DNA of 64,000 bases, from contig DASUNM010000021.1 of assembly GCA_036277115.1 (NCBI GenBank), positions 1-64,000 of the forward strand, read 5' to 3'. This DNA comes from Pyrinomonadaceae bacterium. Its GTDB lineage: Bacteria; Acidobacteriota; Blastocatellia; Pyrinomonadales; Pyrinomonadaceae. A program made the translations under genes and the position numbers. A model generated the notes under the pieces. It ran no database searches. It saw only the letters and a program-made list of their open reading frames with translations, and was not told the origin of the DNA. Below are positions 14,789-23,779 of the stretch, piece after piece (position 1 is the stretch's first letter; each line of letters opens with the position of its first letter).

Positions 14789-17521
14789 ATGCCGAAAACA
14801 GAATCCCCTGCCGACGCGCAGCCGGCCGAGCGAGTCTTTCTCATCGACTCGATGTCGCACATCTTCCGCGCTTTTTACGCGCCGATGGTGAATCGCGCCG
14901 CGCCGCTTATGACTGCCAAAGGGCAGACGACGGGTGCCGTTTACATCTTCACGAACATGCTGCGCAAACTCATCCAGGACGAGCAGCCGAAATACATTGC
15001 CGCGATTTTCGAGTCGAAAGAGAAAACGTTTCGCCACGAGGCATACGCGGATTACAAAGCGACGCGCACAGAAATGCCCGACGACCTGGCGTCTCAACTT
15101 CCTTACATCCGCAGGCTATGTGAAGCGTACAACGTGCCGATGATCAGCCTTTCCGGTTACGAAGCCGACGACGTGATCGGAACGCTGGCGGTGAAAGCGG
15201 CAGAGAAAGGCCTGAAATCAGTCATCGTTTCGAATGACAAGGACATGTGCCAGCTCGTGCGTGATCCATGGATTGTCGCGATGCGGCAGAACTCGCAGGT
15301 CGTGAAACGCAGAGAGCCCGTGCCGCCAATCGAATGGTGCGACGAAGGCTGGGTGCTAAAGAAGTTCGGCGTGCCGGCGGCCAAGCTCGTCGATTTACTC
15401 GGGCTGATGGGCGATTCGATCGACAACATTCCGGGCGCGCCCGGCGTTGGTCCGAAGGGCGCTGTGCAAATTATTCAGGAGTTTGGATCGATCGAAAACG
15501 CGCTCGAACACTGGGAAGAAATAAAAAACAAACGTTATCGCGAATCGCTGCGCGACAATGCCGATCTGATACGACAGTCGCGCGAGCTGGCGCAGATCAG
15601 AACCGATCTCGACGTTGAATTGGATCTTGAACTACTAGAACGTCGCCCACCGGATCGCGCCGCTGCGTATGATTTGTTTCGTGAACTTGAGTTCGCCAAC
15701 CTTACCCAGGAATTTGCTGATGGCGCGGTCGCCAGCGCGCGCATTACGGCCGAGCGCGATTACCGGCAGATTCGGAACAAAGCTGAGCTTGACGCTCTAA
15801 TTCAGAATCTTTGGCAGGCGGAAACTGTCGGGTTCGCGGTATCAAACACCACGCCGGCCGGAGCTGGTCAGCAGCAGAGCACTCGCGACGATCATGGCGC
15901 GCGGGGCATCGCGTTTTCGGCGACGGGAGGCAAGTCAGCATTCGTCGATTTCGAGAGCTTTGCCGAAGGCAAGGACACCGCGGTGGCTTCCATGCGCGAA
16001 CTGTTCGCCAACGGCTTGCTTGAGAAGTCCGTCCACGACTACAAGCGCGCGACGGCTCTGTTAACGCCGTTGGGAATTGAACTCGCCGGGATTGCGGACG
16101 ACACGCTGCTGGCGGCTTACATGATCGATCCGACGCGCAGCCGATACGACCTCGTTGATCTGGCGCGTGACACAGTTGGCATTGAAGGCGGCGGCCCGCC
16201 TCACGACGGTTGGAGTGAAAGCGGTTGGCAGGCAGTCGAAGTTGCGGACTTAACGGCCCAGGTTGCCACTGTTCTGCGGCAGCGAATTGATGAAAAGGAC
16301 CTCGGCACCATCTATCGCGACGTCGAATTGCCGCTCGCCCCGCTGCTTTACCGGATGGAACGCGCGGGTATGCGCATCGACATTGCAGTGCTGGCTGAGT
16401 TATCAGGCCGGCTGGGCGAACAATTAGAAAGTCTGACTGATAGGATCTGTCAGATGGCTGGGCGCGAGTTCAATATCAATTCGCCGAAGCAAGTCGCAGA
16501 GTGCTTCGAGGCTATGAACATCATCTCCGGTCGCAAGACATCGACCGGTCGTGTCTCTACCAGCAAAGCCGTGCTCGAGGAACTGGCACTCACGCATGAA
16601 CTACCGCGTTTGATTATCGAATACCGTGAACTGGAGAAATTGAAGAGCGTCTACACCGACGCGCTGCCGCATCAGGTCGCTGCCGACGGCCGAATTCACG
16701 GACAACTCAACCAGACAGTTGCCGCCACCGGGCGGCTTTCCGCGAGCGATCCGAATTTGCAGAATATTCCGATTCGCACCGAGCTCGGCCGTGAGATTCG
16801 CCGCGCCTTCGTCCCGGAAAAAGGAAACAAGCTAATCTCGGCCGATTACTCACAACTGGAATTGCGACTGCTCGCGCACATGACACGCGACGAAGTGATG
16901 CTCGACGCATTCCAAAAGGGCGACGACATCCACAATCGCACTTCGCGTTTGGTCTTCCGCGCCAAGACTGATGCGGAACTGAAAGAGGCCCGGCGTTTCT
17001 CAAAGATTGTGAACTTCGCAATCGCCTACGCGATCGAGCCCTGGGGTTTGTCACAGCGTGTTGGTATCTCGCGCCAGGAAGCACGCAAAGTGATCGACGA
17101 TTATTACGCGACGTACAAAGGCGTGCGACGCTATATGGAAGAGATTCCTGTGCAGGCGCGTGAACAGGGCTATGTCCGCTCGCTGTACGGACGCATTCGT
17201 CCGTTGGCGGGCATCAACGATCGCAATGCGAACATCCGCCGCGCCGCTGAACGCGAGGCCATCAACATGCCGATTCAGGGCACGGCGAGCGATATTGTAA
17301 AGATGGCCATGCTTCGGGCCGATGAAGCTTTTCGGCGTGAGAAGTTGAATGCCGAGATGTTGATGCAGGTGCATGACGAGCTTTTGATCGAATGCTCGGC
17401 TGAGGATGCTGAGAAGGTGGCCGCCACTCTGAAACGGGAAATGGAAAACGTGGTCGAACTGGACGTGCCTCTCATTGCCGAAGCAGGTATTGGCGACGAT
17501 TGGATGTCAGCTAAGAAATAG
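14789..17521 (+). CDS. polA: DNA polymerase I (proofreading site apparently lost)
   Basis: This 910-residue enzyme fills gaps and removes RNA primers. The N-terminal 5'-3' exonuclease (FEN) domain is intact (FLIDSMSHIFRAFYAP, SGYEADDVIGTLA, SNDKDMCQL, GDSIDNIPGAPGVGPKGA). Polymerase motifs are present: A ADYSQLELRLLAH (~685), B RRFSKIVNFAIAYA with the conserved Lys, Phe and Tyr (~735-748), and C QVHDELLIEC (~860). In the 3'-5' exonuclease domain the D-x-E of ExoI is absent (region VGFAVSNTT) and the ExoII Asp appears replaced (SVHDYKRA). Proofreading is probably inactive, as in Taq-type enzymes. No clear ribosome-binding site precedes the ATG. Confidence 0.97.
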   Translation: MPKTESPADAQPAERVFLIDSMSHIFRAFYAPMVNRAAPLMTAKGQTTGAVYIFTNMLRKLIQDEQPKYIAAIFESKEKTFRHEAYADYKATRTEMPDDLASQLPYIRRLCEAYNVPMISLSGYEADDVIGTLAVKAAEKGLKSVIVSNDKDMCQLVRDPWIVAMRQNSQVVKRREPVPPIEWCDEGWVLKKFGVPAAKLVDLLGLMGDSIDNIPGAPGVGPKGAVQIIQEFGSIENALEHWEEIKNKRYRESLRDNADLIRQSRELAQIRTDLDVELDLELLERRPPDRAAAYDLFRELEFANLTQEFADGAVASARITAERDYRQIRNKAELDALIQNLWQAETVGFAVSNTTPAGAGQQQSTRDDHGARGIAFSATGGKSAFVDFESFAEGKDTAVASMRELFANGLLEKSVHDYKRATALLTPLGIELAGIADDTLLAAYMIDPTRSRYDLVDLARDTVGIEGGGPPHDGWSESGWQAVEVADLTAQVATVLRQRIDEKDLGTIYRDVELPLAPLLYRMERAGMRIDIAVLAELSGRLGEQLESLTDRICQMAGREFNINSPKQVAECFEAMNIISGRKTSTGRVSTSKAVLEELALTHELPRLIIEYRELEKLKSVYTDALPHQVAADGRIHGQLNQTVAATGRLSASDPNLQNIPIRTELGREIRRAFVPEKGNKLISADYSQLELRLLAHMTRDEVMLDAFQKGDDIHNRTSRLVFRAKTDAELKEARRFSKIVNFAIAYAIEPWGLSQRVGISRQEARKVIDDYYATYKGVRRYMEEIPVQAREQGYVRSLYGRIRPLAGINDRNANIRRAAEREAINMPIQGTASDIVKMAMLRADEAFRREKLNAEMLMQVHDELLIECSAEDAEKVAATLKREMENVVELDVPLIAEAGIGDDWMSAKK

Positions 17522-17522
17522 T

Positions 17523-17597
17523 GCGCAGTGGGCAGTGAGCTGTGGGCAGGTCTTAGACCAAAGAAAAGACCAAAGAAAAGACCAAAGACCAAGACCT
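17523..17597. repeat. Degenerate short tandem repeats between polA and the kinase gene
   Basis: The gap begins with GCAGTGGGCAGTGAG-like repeats. It continues with 12-bp units GACCAAAGAAAA at 17556-17567 and 17568-17579, then a partial third. It ends 3 bases before the kinase ATG. Confidence 0.7.
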
Positions 17598-17600
17598 TCA

Positions 17601-19439
17601 ATGTCGTTCCCGGAACATCAAGGAAAAAAGACGTCTCCCGAAGGTGACATTGTTTATCGTCGTGTCGCGGCCTCGGAAACGACCACGCCCCCACGTGGCC
17701 CCGGTGAACCGCGCTTGGATCCGACGCTGCTGCCGCTGCTGGTCGGCTGCGCGTTGCTGCTTCTGTTCGTCATCGTTCTCGGAAATCTCAGCATTCGTCG
17801 CGTCCAGGATACGAGTCGGGAAGTGCTGAACCTGCAACAGCACTTCAATGCGCGCGCGGAGTTGCTTCTCCATCTGAGAATCGCGCTGACGCGCCTGGAT
17901 AACGAAGCGCGCGACAAGATGGAGGCGCAAGCGCGTGAGGAGTTGCGCCCGCCGTTTGACATGCGTCTGAGCACCGCGCGCAACGAGCTAACGAATCGGA
18001 TGCCGTCATTGGGCCGGCCACCACTTTCCCAGCTGCCCAAATGGCAAACCTTCCATCGCGACCTCGAGGCCTACGTTGAGACGACCCGGGATGCGGACAA
18101 CTATTCGTTGAATGGCTTCGCGCAGTTTCAAGCCGTCGATCGGGAATTGAACGAGCTAATCCAGGACAACGGGGTTGAGCAAAGACAGGTATTCGACAGA
18201 AGTGAACAGCTCGCGAACGCTGCCGTGCGATCGATCAAGATCTGGACGATTATCGCCATTCTCGCGGGCCTGTTTGTTACCGCCGCGACCGTTCTGGCGG
18301 CGCAACGGCGCTATCGCCAAACTCGCGAGAGCGTGGAAGCCGCGCGTCGTGAACGTGAGTTCAGCAACCAGATGCTCGAAGGGATGGTAAGCGCTGTCGC
18401 CGCTATCGACCGCCACGACCGGATTCGCAGCGCGAATAGTGCTTTCTTCAAGATCTTTCCACGCGTTGCCATCGGTTCGTCGATTCACGACCAGAACGAC
18501 TCAACAGAAGGCATGAAGCTGCTTGAATCCGCCACGGCTTCGCATGTTGTCGCGTCAACTTATCGCGGTCGTTGGAATCTGGCTGACAATGGGGCGACGC
18601 ACACCTTTGACGTCTATTCGTCGCCGATCGAAATCGACAATCAAAACGGTCAAATCCTGACTTTGGTTGATGTCACCGAAGCAGCCAAGTCGGAGGCAGC
18701 TTTGCGGCGCACAGAGGCTTTGGCCGCCGTCGGCGAAGCCGCCGCGCAACTCGCGCACGAAATCAAGAATCCGCTGGGCAGTATTCGGCTGGGCGTCGAA
18801 ATGTTGCGCGAGTACACAACGGCCGAGGAAGCGCACCGGACGATCACGCTGGTAGAGCGCGGCATTCAGCATCTAAACAAACTCGTAGTTGACGTCACGC
18901 AGTTTTCACGGCGGCGTGAGTTGGATCGCACGGAAGTCGATCTGCACGAAACTATCGACGCGAGCATCGACCTGGTCGCCGATCGAATTAAAGAAAAGGA
19001 AACGCCGATTGAGAAGCGATACGCATCAACGGAAATTAGCGGTGTCTGGGACCAGGAGCAGCTGAGTGAAGTGTTCGTAAACATCTTCGCCAACGCGATT
19101 GATGCGAGTGAAGTGCGGGCGCCGTTGAAAATCTCGACTGAAGTGATTGATCCGGGTTCCAGTCCGGCGCTAATAGGCGCTCCCACGACTATCACCACGC
19201 CGCGCGTGCGAATAGAGATTTCCGATCGGGGGGCGGGCATGGACGAGAAAACGGTGAGCCGCTTGTTCGAACCGTTCTTCACTACAAAGAAACGCGGTAC
19301 AGGCCTCGGACTTTCAATCGTGCGTCAAATCATCGACCTGCACAGCGGCAGCATCGACGTACAAAGTGAGCGTGGGAAGGGAACTACATTCACTATCGAG
19401 TTGCCGCTAAACAACACCAACGTTCTGAATCCTACCTAA
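17601..19439 (+). CDS. Membrane sensor histidine kinase
   Basis: From the ATG at 17601 this is 612 residues. An open frame extends upstream through the repeats and polA end but is unlikely to be used. The layout is: TM1 (LPLLVGCALLLLFVIVLGNL), a helical periplasmic sensor (HFNARAELLLHLRIALTRLD), TM2 (IWTIIAILAGLFVTAATVLA), a PAS-like domain, HisKA with phospho-accepting His in AQLAHEIKNPLGSIRLG, and HATPase (NIFANAIDAS, DRGAGMDE, FEPFFTTKKRGTGLGLSIV). It resembles AtoS/NtrB-type kinases that pair with sigma-54 activators, such as the one at 26189. No regulator is adjacent. Its stop overlaps the convergent NFACT gene by 4 bases. Confidence 0.92.
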   Translation: MSFPEHQGKKTSPEGDIVYRRVAASETTTPPRGPGEPRLDPTLLPLLVGCALLLLFVIVLGNLSIRRVQDTSREVLNLQQHFNARAELLLHLRIALTRLDNEARDKMEAQAREELRPPFDMRLSTARNELTNRMPSLGRPPLSQLPKWQTFHRDLEAYVETTRDADNYSLNGFAQFQAVDRELNELIQDNGVEQRQVFDRSEQLANAAVRSIKIWTIIAILAGLFVTAATVLAAQRRYRQTRESVEAARREREFSNQMLEGMVSAVAAIDRHDRIRSANSAFFKIFPRVAIGSSIHDQNDSTEGMKLLESATASHVVASTYRGRWNLADNGATHTFDVYSSPIEIDNQNGQILTLVDVTEAAKSEAALRRTEALAAVGEAAAQLAHEIKNPLGSIRLGVEMLREYTTAEEAHRTITLVERGIQHLNKLVVDVTQFSRRRELDRTEVDLHETIDASIDLVADRIKEKETPIEKRYASTEISGVWDQEQLSEVFVNIFANAIDASEVRAPLKISTEVIDPGSSPALIGAPTTITTPRVRIEISDRGAGMDEKTVSRLFEPFFTTKKRGTGLGLSIVRQIIDLHSGSIDVQSERGKGTTFTIELPLNNTNVLNPT

Positions 19440-20863
19440 AGAACGCGCGCGACGGCTTCCGCCGGCTTAACTACAATGTTCTTAGATTTCGACATGCGCA
19501 CGAGGCCTGCGGCGCTGCCTTTCGGTTTTGAAAGAAACTTACGCTCAGAGTAGTGCACGCCAACCTTCGGGTCTTTGCTGGCCTGCGAGAAATAAGCCGC
19601 GAGCTGAGCGGCTTCAATGAGCGTTCGTTGGGGAATCTCTTTGCGCGTCGGATTGCGGACGATGACGTGCGAGCCCGGATAGTCGGCGGCATGAAGCCAA
19701 AGGTCACTAGGCTTGGCGATTTTGAATGTCAGATTGTCGTTGTCGCGCGCCGCGCGGCCGACCAGGATCTCGTAACCGTCAGATGAAAGGTAGCGACGCG
19801 TGCCCGGTACGCGCGTTTCGCGTGATTTGGTTTTGGCCTTAGGTTCCGCCGGGGCTGATGCGGGACCGGCGAACGTACCTGGCGACGTTTCGAGCCGTTC
19901 GCGTTTGATCCCCAAATCCGCGAGTTCCGTTTTCACCTGCTTTAAACGGTTGGCTATTTGGACTCGCGCTCGCTTTGAACGGGAGTAGAGATCGAAGCGG
20001 CGCGAAGCCTCTTCAGGCACGGTCAGCTTCTCATCAACTTCGATTTCAATTTCCGGCTCGCCATCCGCGAAATAATCTTTGAGTTTGAGCCGGCCGCCAA
20101 CACGCTGCGCCGTGGTCACATTCGCGAGCAGCAGGTCGCCAATTTGTTTGTGTTGTTCAGCGCCCGAATGTTCCTCGAGGTCGCGCTCGAGCTTTTTCAG
20201 TAGTTTCCGGCGTCGCGAAATTTCCCTTTGAAGTTCGGCCCGCGCAGCCGCGAGTTGTGAGTCTAACCCGCGACTCTCCTCGAGTGCGGTGTACTCATGA
20301 TCGAGCACCTCGGACAACGAACCGCGGTCACTTAACTCGGGGCTTCTCGCGGGCTTCCCGGCAGCGTGTGCCGCGCCGCTCTTCGGGGGCTGATACTTCT
20401 CACCGACGGTTTGCCCGGCGCCTTTGGTTTCCTTCAGGCGTGCAGTGATGACGCCAGCGTCGTTCAATAGAAAAAGGTTCGCCGATCGTCCCGTCAGTTG
20501 CGCAATCAACGCGGGCTGCGTCGGCTGACCCAGGTCATCTGAGCCCTCGAAGCTCAGCGTTACGACGCGATCGGTAGGCAGCTTCTCAACGCCCGTCACG
20601 ATCTTGCGCGCCAATTCCTTTCGCACGCTCAAGGCGAATTGGGTCGTTGGCACCGAAGCCTTTTCCAAGTCTCGGACGCGTCGCTTAATTAGATACAGAC
20701 GAGGTGCGGCCGGGTCGACACTAATGAAAAGATAGCCGTGTTCACGAAGGCCGAAATCAATGGCGAGCGACTGATGCGTAAATTGGAAGATCTTTCCCAG
20801 GGAGCGGCCGATGAGTAGAGGCTCGATCTCAGAAACTATGGCGGCGATAGTCGCGTCGTCCAT
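19436..20863 (-). CDS. NFACT-family protein (RqcH-like ribosome quality-control factor)
   Basis: This 475-residue protein has an N-terminal NFACT-N domain (IVSEIEPLLIGRSLGKIFQ, PRLYLIKRRV), coiled coil in the middle (about 205-325) and a C-terminal NFACT-R domain (RYLSSDGYEILVGRAARDND, DLWLHAADYPGSHVIVRN). RqcH binds stalled 50S-peptidyl-tRNA complexes and adds C-terminal alanine tails. Its D-R motif needed for tailing is present (D98-R99 in PTDRVV), close to the B. subtilis positions. The protein is about 100 residues shorter than B. subtilis RqcH. The alternative old name is fibronectin-binding protein. No RqcP is nearby. Confidence 0.9.
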   Translation of the reverse strand: MDDATIAAIVSEIEPLLIGRSLGKIFQFTHQSLAIDFGLREHGYLFISVDPAAPRLYLIKRRVRDLEKASVPTTQFALSVRKELARKIVTGVEKLPTDRVVTLSFEGSDDLGQPTQPALIAQLTGRSANLFLLNDAGVITARLKETKGAGQTVGEKYQPPKSGAAHAAGKPARSPELSDRGSLSEVLDHEYTALEESRGLDSQLAAARAELQREISRRRKLLKKLERDLEEHSGAEQHKQIGDLLLANVTTAQRVGGRLKLKDYFADGEPEIEIEVDEKLTVPEEASRRFDLYSRSKRARVQIANRLKQVKTELADLGIKRERLETSPGTFAGPASAPAEPKAKTKSRETRVPGTRRYLSSDGYEILVGRAARDNDNLTFKIAKPSDLWLHAADYPGSHVIVRNPTRKEIPQRTLIEAAQLAAYFSQASKDPKVGVHYSERKFLSKPKGSAAGLVRMSKSKNIVVKPAEAVARVL

Positions 20864-20918
20864 CGAGCAGTGAAGGTATCACAAGACGGGACTGCCCTTC
20901 GTCAGCGCGGGATCATTT

Positions 20919-21007
20919 GGAGTGCGGTGGCAAGCGAAGCGCGACACCGCTTTGGATTTGCTTCTGATCCAAAGCGCCGTCGTCGCTGCGCTCTGCCGGC
21001 GCACTCC
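20919..21007. repeat. GGAGTGCGGTGGCAAGCG foldback element
   Basis: The left arm starts GGAGTGCGGTGGC and reaches GCTTTGGAT. After a 9-base loop, the right arm ATCCAAAGCG runs to GCGCACTCC at 21001-21007. The arms are imperfect complements about 40 bases long. The element fills most of the gap between the NFACT and RDD genes, ending 5 bases before the RDD stop. Confidence 0.75.
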
Positions 21008-21012
21008 ATATT

Positions 21013-22155
21013 TTAATTGCGAATGACGATGGTCTTGGAAAAGCGATCGTGAAGCGGCCGGTTGTCGCGATCGATGAATGCGAACGCGAGCCCGAGTCCA
21101 AAGACAGCCAGCGACAAAATGTAACCGAGCGCGCGTTTGATAGATTGGCCGCCGGTTGGGATGAGGCCCGTGCGCTCGTCTATCGTCCTGACGCGCAATA
21201 ACCGCATCGCCAGGGTGCGTCCGGTTAATGCAATTGAGACGGTGAGATAAGCAAACATCGTTGCGGCTGTGATACCGGCCATCAGACCGATGATGCGAGG
21301 ATTTGACCAGTCGGCGGCGGCAGCTTCGAGGGCCGCTACAGCCGGCGAAACCATCAGTGCTATCAGAAGTAGATCGATCAAACCCACAAACGCGCGGCGG
21401 GTCAGGCCCGGTATGTCTTTGCGCGTATCGGCTGAATGGGCCGGCACTGACAGACAAGTTTCGAGATAAGACAGGGCCGCGTCTTCGACGCTGGCCGAAA
21501 TCACTTTCACACGTTTCGGCTTATCCGCCACTTCTTCAGTGGCGACGATCGGAAGTACTTCTTCAGGGACAACGCTCGGAGTTATTGCCAACTCCTCATC
21601 CGCCGGAAGTTCAACCGGTTCAGCAAAAACTTCAACGGGTTCAGCAGGAAGGTCAACGGGTTCGGGCTCGACGGTGGGAGCAACGATTGTTAGTTTCGGT
21701 TTTGACTCAATCGGTGCTGCGACTGGTGCAGGTGTTTCCTCCTCGATTGGCGCAAGCGCGGGCGCTGCTGCCGTCGCTCGAATTCCGGTCGAGAGGTGTT
21801 CGGCGCGCCGCGCTCGATCCACGCGCTCTAAAGCCTTCGATACGATTGGATTCAATGGCGCTTGCGCGACATCCGGAACCAGTTCAAGTTGCCCGGAGGG
21901 CAGTGAGCAGGAAACGGTTCGGGCCGCGCGCAACACCGCTTCCTCTTCCGCGGCTTCGCGCGCTTTCTGTTCCTGGACCTCGCGCACGCGCTGGCTCAGG
22001 CGTTTTCGCCACTCAGGAATGCTTCGCGCGCCGGGAAATTCAATCAAAGTTGAATTGGACTCGGCCTCAGTTGGTTGAGTTGGTGGTCGCGCCGTCGTGT
22101 GACTCGCGATTGTGACACCTGCCTGATTCGACGGTTCGGTCAGAGTTTTCTGCAT
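21013..22155 (-). CDS. RDD-family membrane protein with long acidic, Pro/Val-rich N-terminus
   Basis: This 380-residue protein ends in an RDD domain (about 250-380) with three hydrophobic segments: VGLIDLLLIALMVSPAVAAL, IIGLMAGITAATMFAYLTVS and ALGYILSLAVFGLGLAFAFI. The motif RRAFVGLIDLLL includes the Arg-Asp pair. The first ~240 residues are low-complexity, rich in Glu, Pro, Ala and Val (VAAPIESKPKLTIVAPTVEP), and probably a cytoplasmic linker. RDD proteins are thought to take part in ion transport or protein sorting. The role here is unknown. Confidence 0.88.
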   Translation of the reverse strand: MQKTLTEPSNQAGVTIASHTTARPPTQPTEAESNSTLIEFPGARSIPEWRKRLSQRVREVQEQKAREAAEEEAVLRAARTVSCSLPSGQLELVPDVAQAPLNPIVSKALERVDRARRAEHLSTGIRATAAAPALAPIEEETPAPVAAPIESKPKLTIVAPTVEPEPVDLPAEPVEVFAEPVELPADEELAITPSVVPEEVLPIVATEEVADKPKRVKVISASVEDAALSYLETCLSVPAHSADTRKDIPGLTRRAFVGLIDLLLIALMVSPAVAALEAAAADWSNPRIIGLMAGITAATMFAYLTVSIALTGRTLAMRLLRVRTIDERTGLIPTGGQSIKRALGYILSLAVFGLGLAFAFIDRDNRPLHDRFSKTIVIRN

Positions 22156-22404
22156 GTTGAGGAACCTGAGACGTTATGGGGCAGGAACCAAAACTCCACT
22201 TAGTACGTCCACGACCGCGGCAACACCCGCGACGCAACTCGAAACCGGACGGGCTAAGGTGGGCAGCCCAAACCCGCAACCGTTTTCGCCGCCGATACTA
22301 ACAGTTGTACTTTAAGTCGTCAATCAGAAAATATAGCAGCGGTTAGAGTTGGCTTAGGTGGCCATGAGGGCCTCCAGCCAGCGTCAAAGGAAGGAAAGAG
22401 TTCC

Positions 22405-22782
22405 TTAGAGGGGCTGCCGACCCGCGAAACCGGACTCGACATCATGCCACCACTCGATGTTGTCGCCTTCGTCGGCTTTCCAGCAGAGCAGAACCACCCG
22501 GCCGTCCCGCATCGAGGGGAAATCAATCAATCCGTGGTTGTAGTCTTTTAGCTGAATCCCCAGGGACTCGAGTTCGCCAGCTCCCACGGACAAATCAAGC
22601 AGGAGTTTTGCGTAGTGTTCACCGTTCGGCAGACCTCCGCCTCCGTGTTCGGCTCCTTCGGCGGCGTGCTTCGCAGCTCTCTGAAAAGTGCCCAGTCGCC
22701 GATGCGCCCGCTGAATCTTTTCCACGATCGGCCGCACGTCTCCGAGAAGAGAATTGGCTTCTTGAACTGTAAACAGCTTCAT
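22405..22782 (-). CDS. DUF2203-family protein
   Basis: This 125-residue protein matches DUF2203 from end to end: FTVQEANSLLGDVRPIVEKI, then a helical stretch, then GIQLKDYNHGLIDFPSMRDG and VLLCWKADEGDNIEWWHD. The family is a small cytosolic helical hairpin plus beta sheet of unknown function, widespread in Acidobacteria, Deinococcus and Chloroflexi. It sits 15 bases downstream of the CPBP protease gene and is probably co-transcribed with it. The 248 bases between it and the RDD gene hold nothing recognisable. Confidence 0.92.
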   Translation of the reverse strand: MKLFTVQEANSLLGDVRPIVEKIQRAHRRLGTFQRAAKHAAEGAEHGGGGLPNGEHYAKLLLDLSVGAGELESLGIQLKDYNHGLIDFPSMRDGRVVLLCWKADEGDNIEWWHDVESGFAGRQPL

Positions 22783-22797
22783 ACGATGACTGCCATT

Positions 22798-23739
22798 CTA
22801 CTGAGTGGCGGCGGCTGACGCTACTTTCGATGGTAAAGAAGGATCTTCCGCGGTTGAAACCAGCTTTGTCCGCCAGACAACAATTGTTGAGATGACCAAC
22901 GCCGCGGTGCAGGCGGCGCCGCCTTCGATACCGTAAGCGCCGCCGGTCAGCCAATCCGGGCCGGCGTTCATTGCGTGCAAGAAAGGCGCCGGAGTAATTC
23001 GTTCGATGCCGCTGACCGGGATGCCGAGCAGCGCCGCCTGCGTCCAATTCCACGACCAGTGCAAGCCAAGCGGAAACCACAAGCTTCGCGTGCGCAGGTA
23101 CGCGACCGCGAGCCAAACTCCGGCAAAGACCGTGTTAACGAAAGTGAAGCCGCGGCTGACGTTTGGGTTATAGAGATGTGCAGCGGCGAACGGAACAGAC
23201 GTCACCACTACCCCGATCCAGGCGAGTTTCGCGCGCGTGAAAGTTTGCAGAGGATAGCCGCGAAAGAGCGCCTCTTCCGCGGCTCCGGCGATAACAAAAA
23301 CGATGAGCGCCACCACGGCCGTCTTTCCGATTGTTGTTGCCGGACTCGGATTGAAGCTGAACCGAATGCCTCGCGTTGCCGCCGTGATCCCTGCCGCTAA
23401 CAGTAGCGAAGCCGCGCCGATGAGTGAACCGAGCGCCACGTTCCGCAACCAACCGCGATGCGGAGACCAACCGATCGACCTAAACGGTAACTCTTCGAAG
23501 ACTGCGCTGCAGCCCCAGCCGACCAGTACAGCCGTACTTAACAGCACCAGCGACCCGATCAGAAAGGGCCACGTCGAGGCCCAGATACCAGAGCGCATGC
23601 CGCTGGTCAGGGAAGTGAGGATTGCGCCGGCGACTTCAAATAGCTTCCCCACAACCAAAAACGCCGCGAAAAAAAACGTCGCGCGCCAACCGCTGCGAAG
23701 ATGGCCATCCTCACCGACAAAAAAGCTGCGAACTTCCAT
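22798..23739 (-). CDS. CPBP-family intramembrane metalloprotease
   Basis: This 313-residue multi-pass protein carries the three CPBP/Abi (Rce1-like) motifs: EEALFRGYPLQTF (glutamate pair and Arg), FAAAHLYNP (His), and a later HWSWNW (His). These build the glutamate/histidine active site inside the membrane. At least seven hydrophobic segments are visible. Bacterial members are linked to prenyl-protein-type processing, bacteriocin self-immunity or signalling. The substrate is unknown. The ATG start at 23737-23739 is the first in a frame beginning MEVRSFFVGEDGHLRSGW. Confidence 0.92.
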   Translation of the reverse strand: MEVRSFFVGEDGHLRSGWRATFFFAAFLVVGKLFEVAGAILTSLTSGMRSGIWASTWPFLIGSLVLLSTAVLVGWGCSAVFEELPFRSIGWSPHRGWLRNVALGSLIGAASLLLAAGITAATRGIRFSFNPSPATTIGKTAVVALIVFVIAGAAEEALFRGYPLQTFTRAKLAWIGVVVTSVPFAAAHLYNPNVSRGFTFVNTVFAGVWLAVAYLRTRSLWFPLGLHWSWNWTQAALLGIPVSGIERITPAPFLHAMNAGPDWLTGGAYGIEGGAACTAALVISTIVVWRTKLVSTAEDPSLPSKVASAAATQ

Positions 23740-23779
23740 GCGCGACGCATTCTAGCATTGCACCTTCGCCTGTGAGCCT

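Noticed and set aside
17475..17600. Upstream extension of the histidine kinase into the polA end
   Set aside because: Overlaps polA, and the extra residues are encoded by tandem repeats (DQRKDQRKDQR); the ATG at 17601 gives a normal N-terminus.
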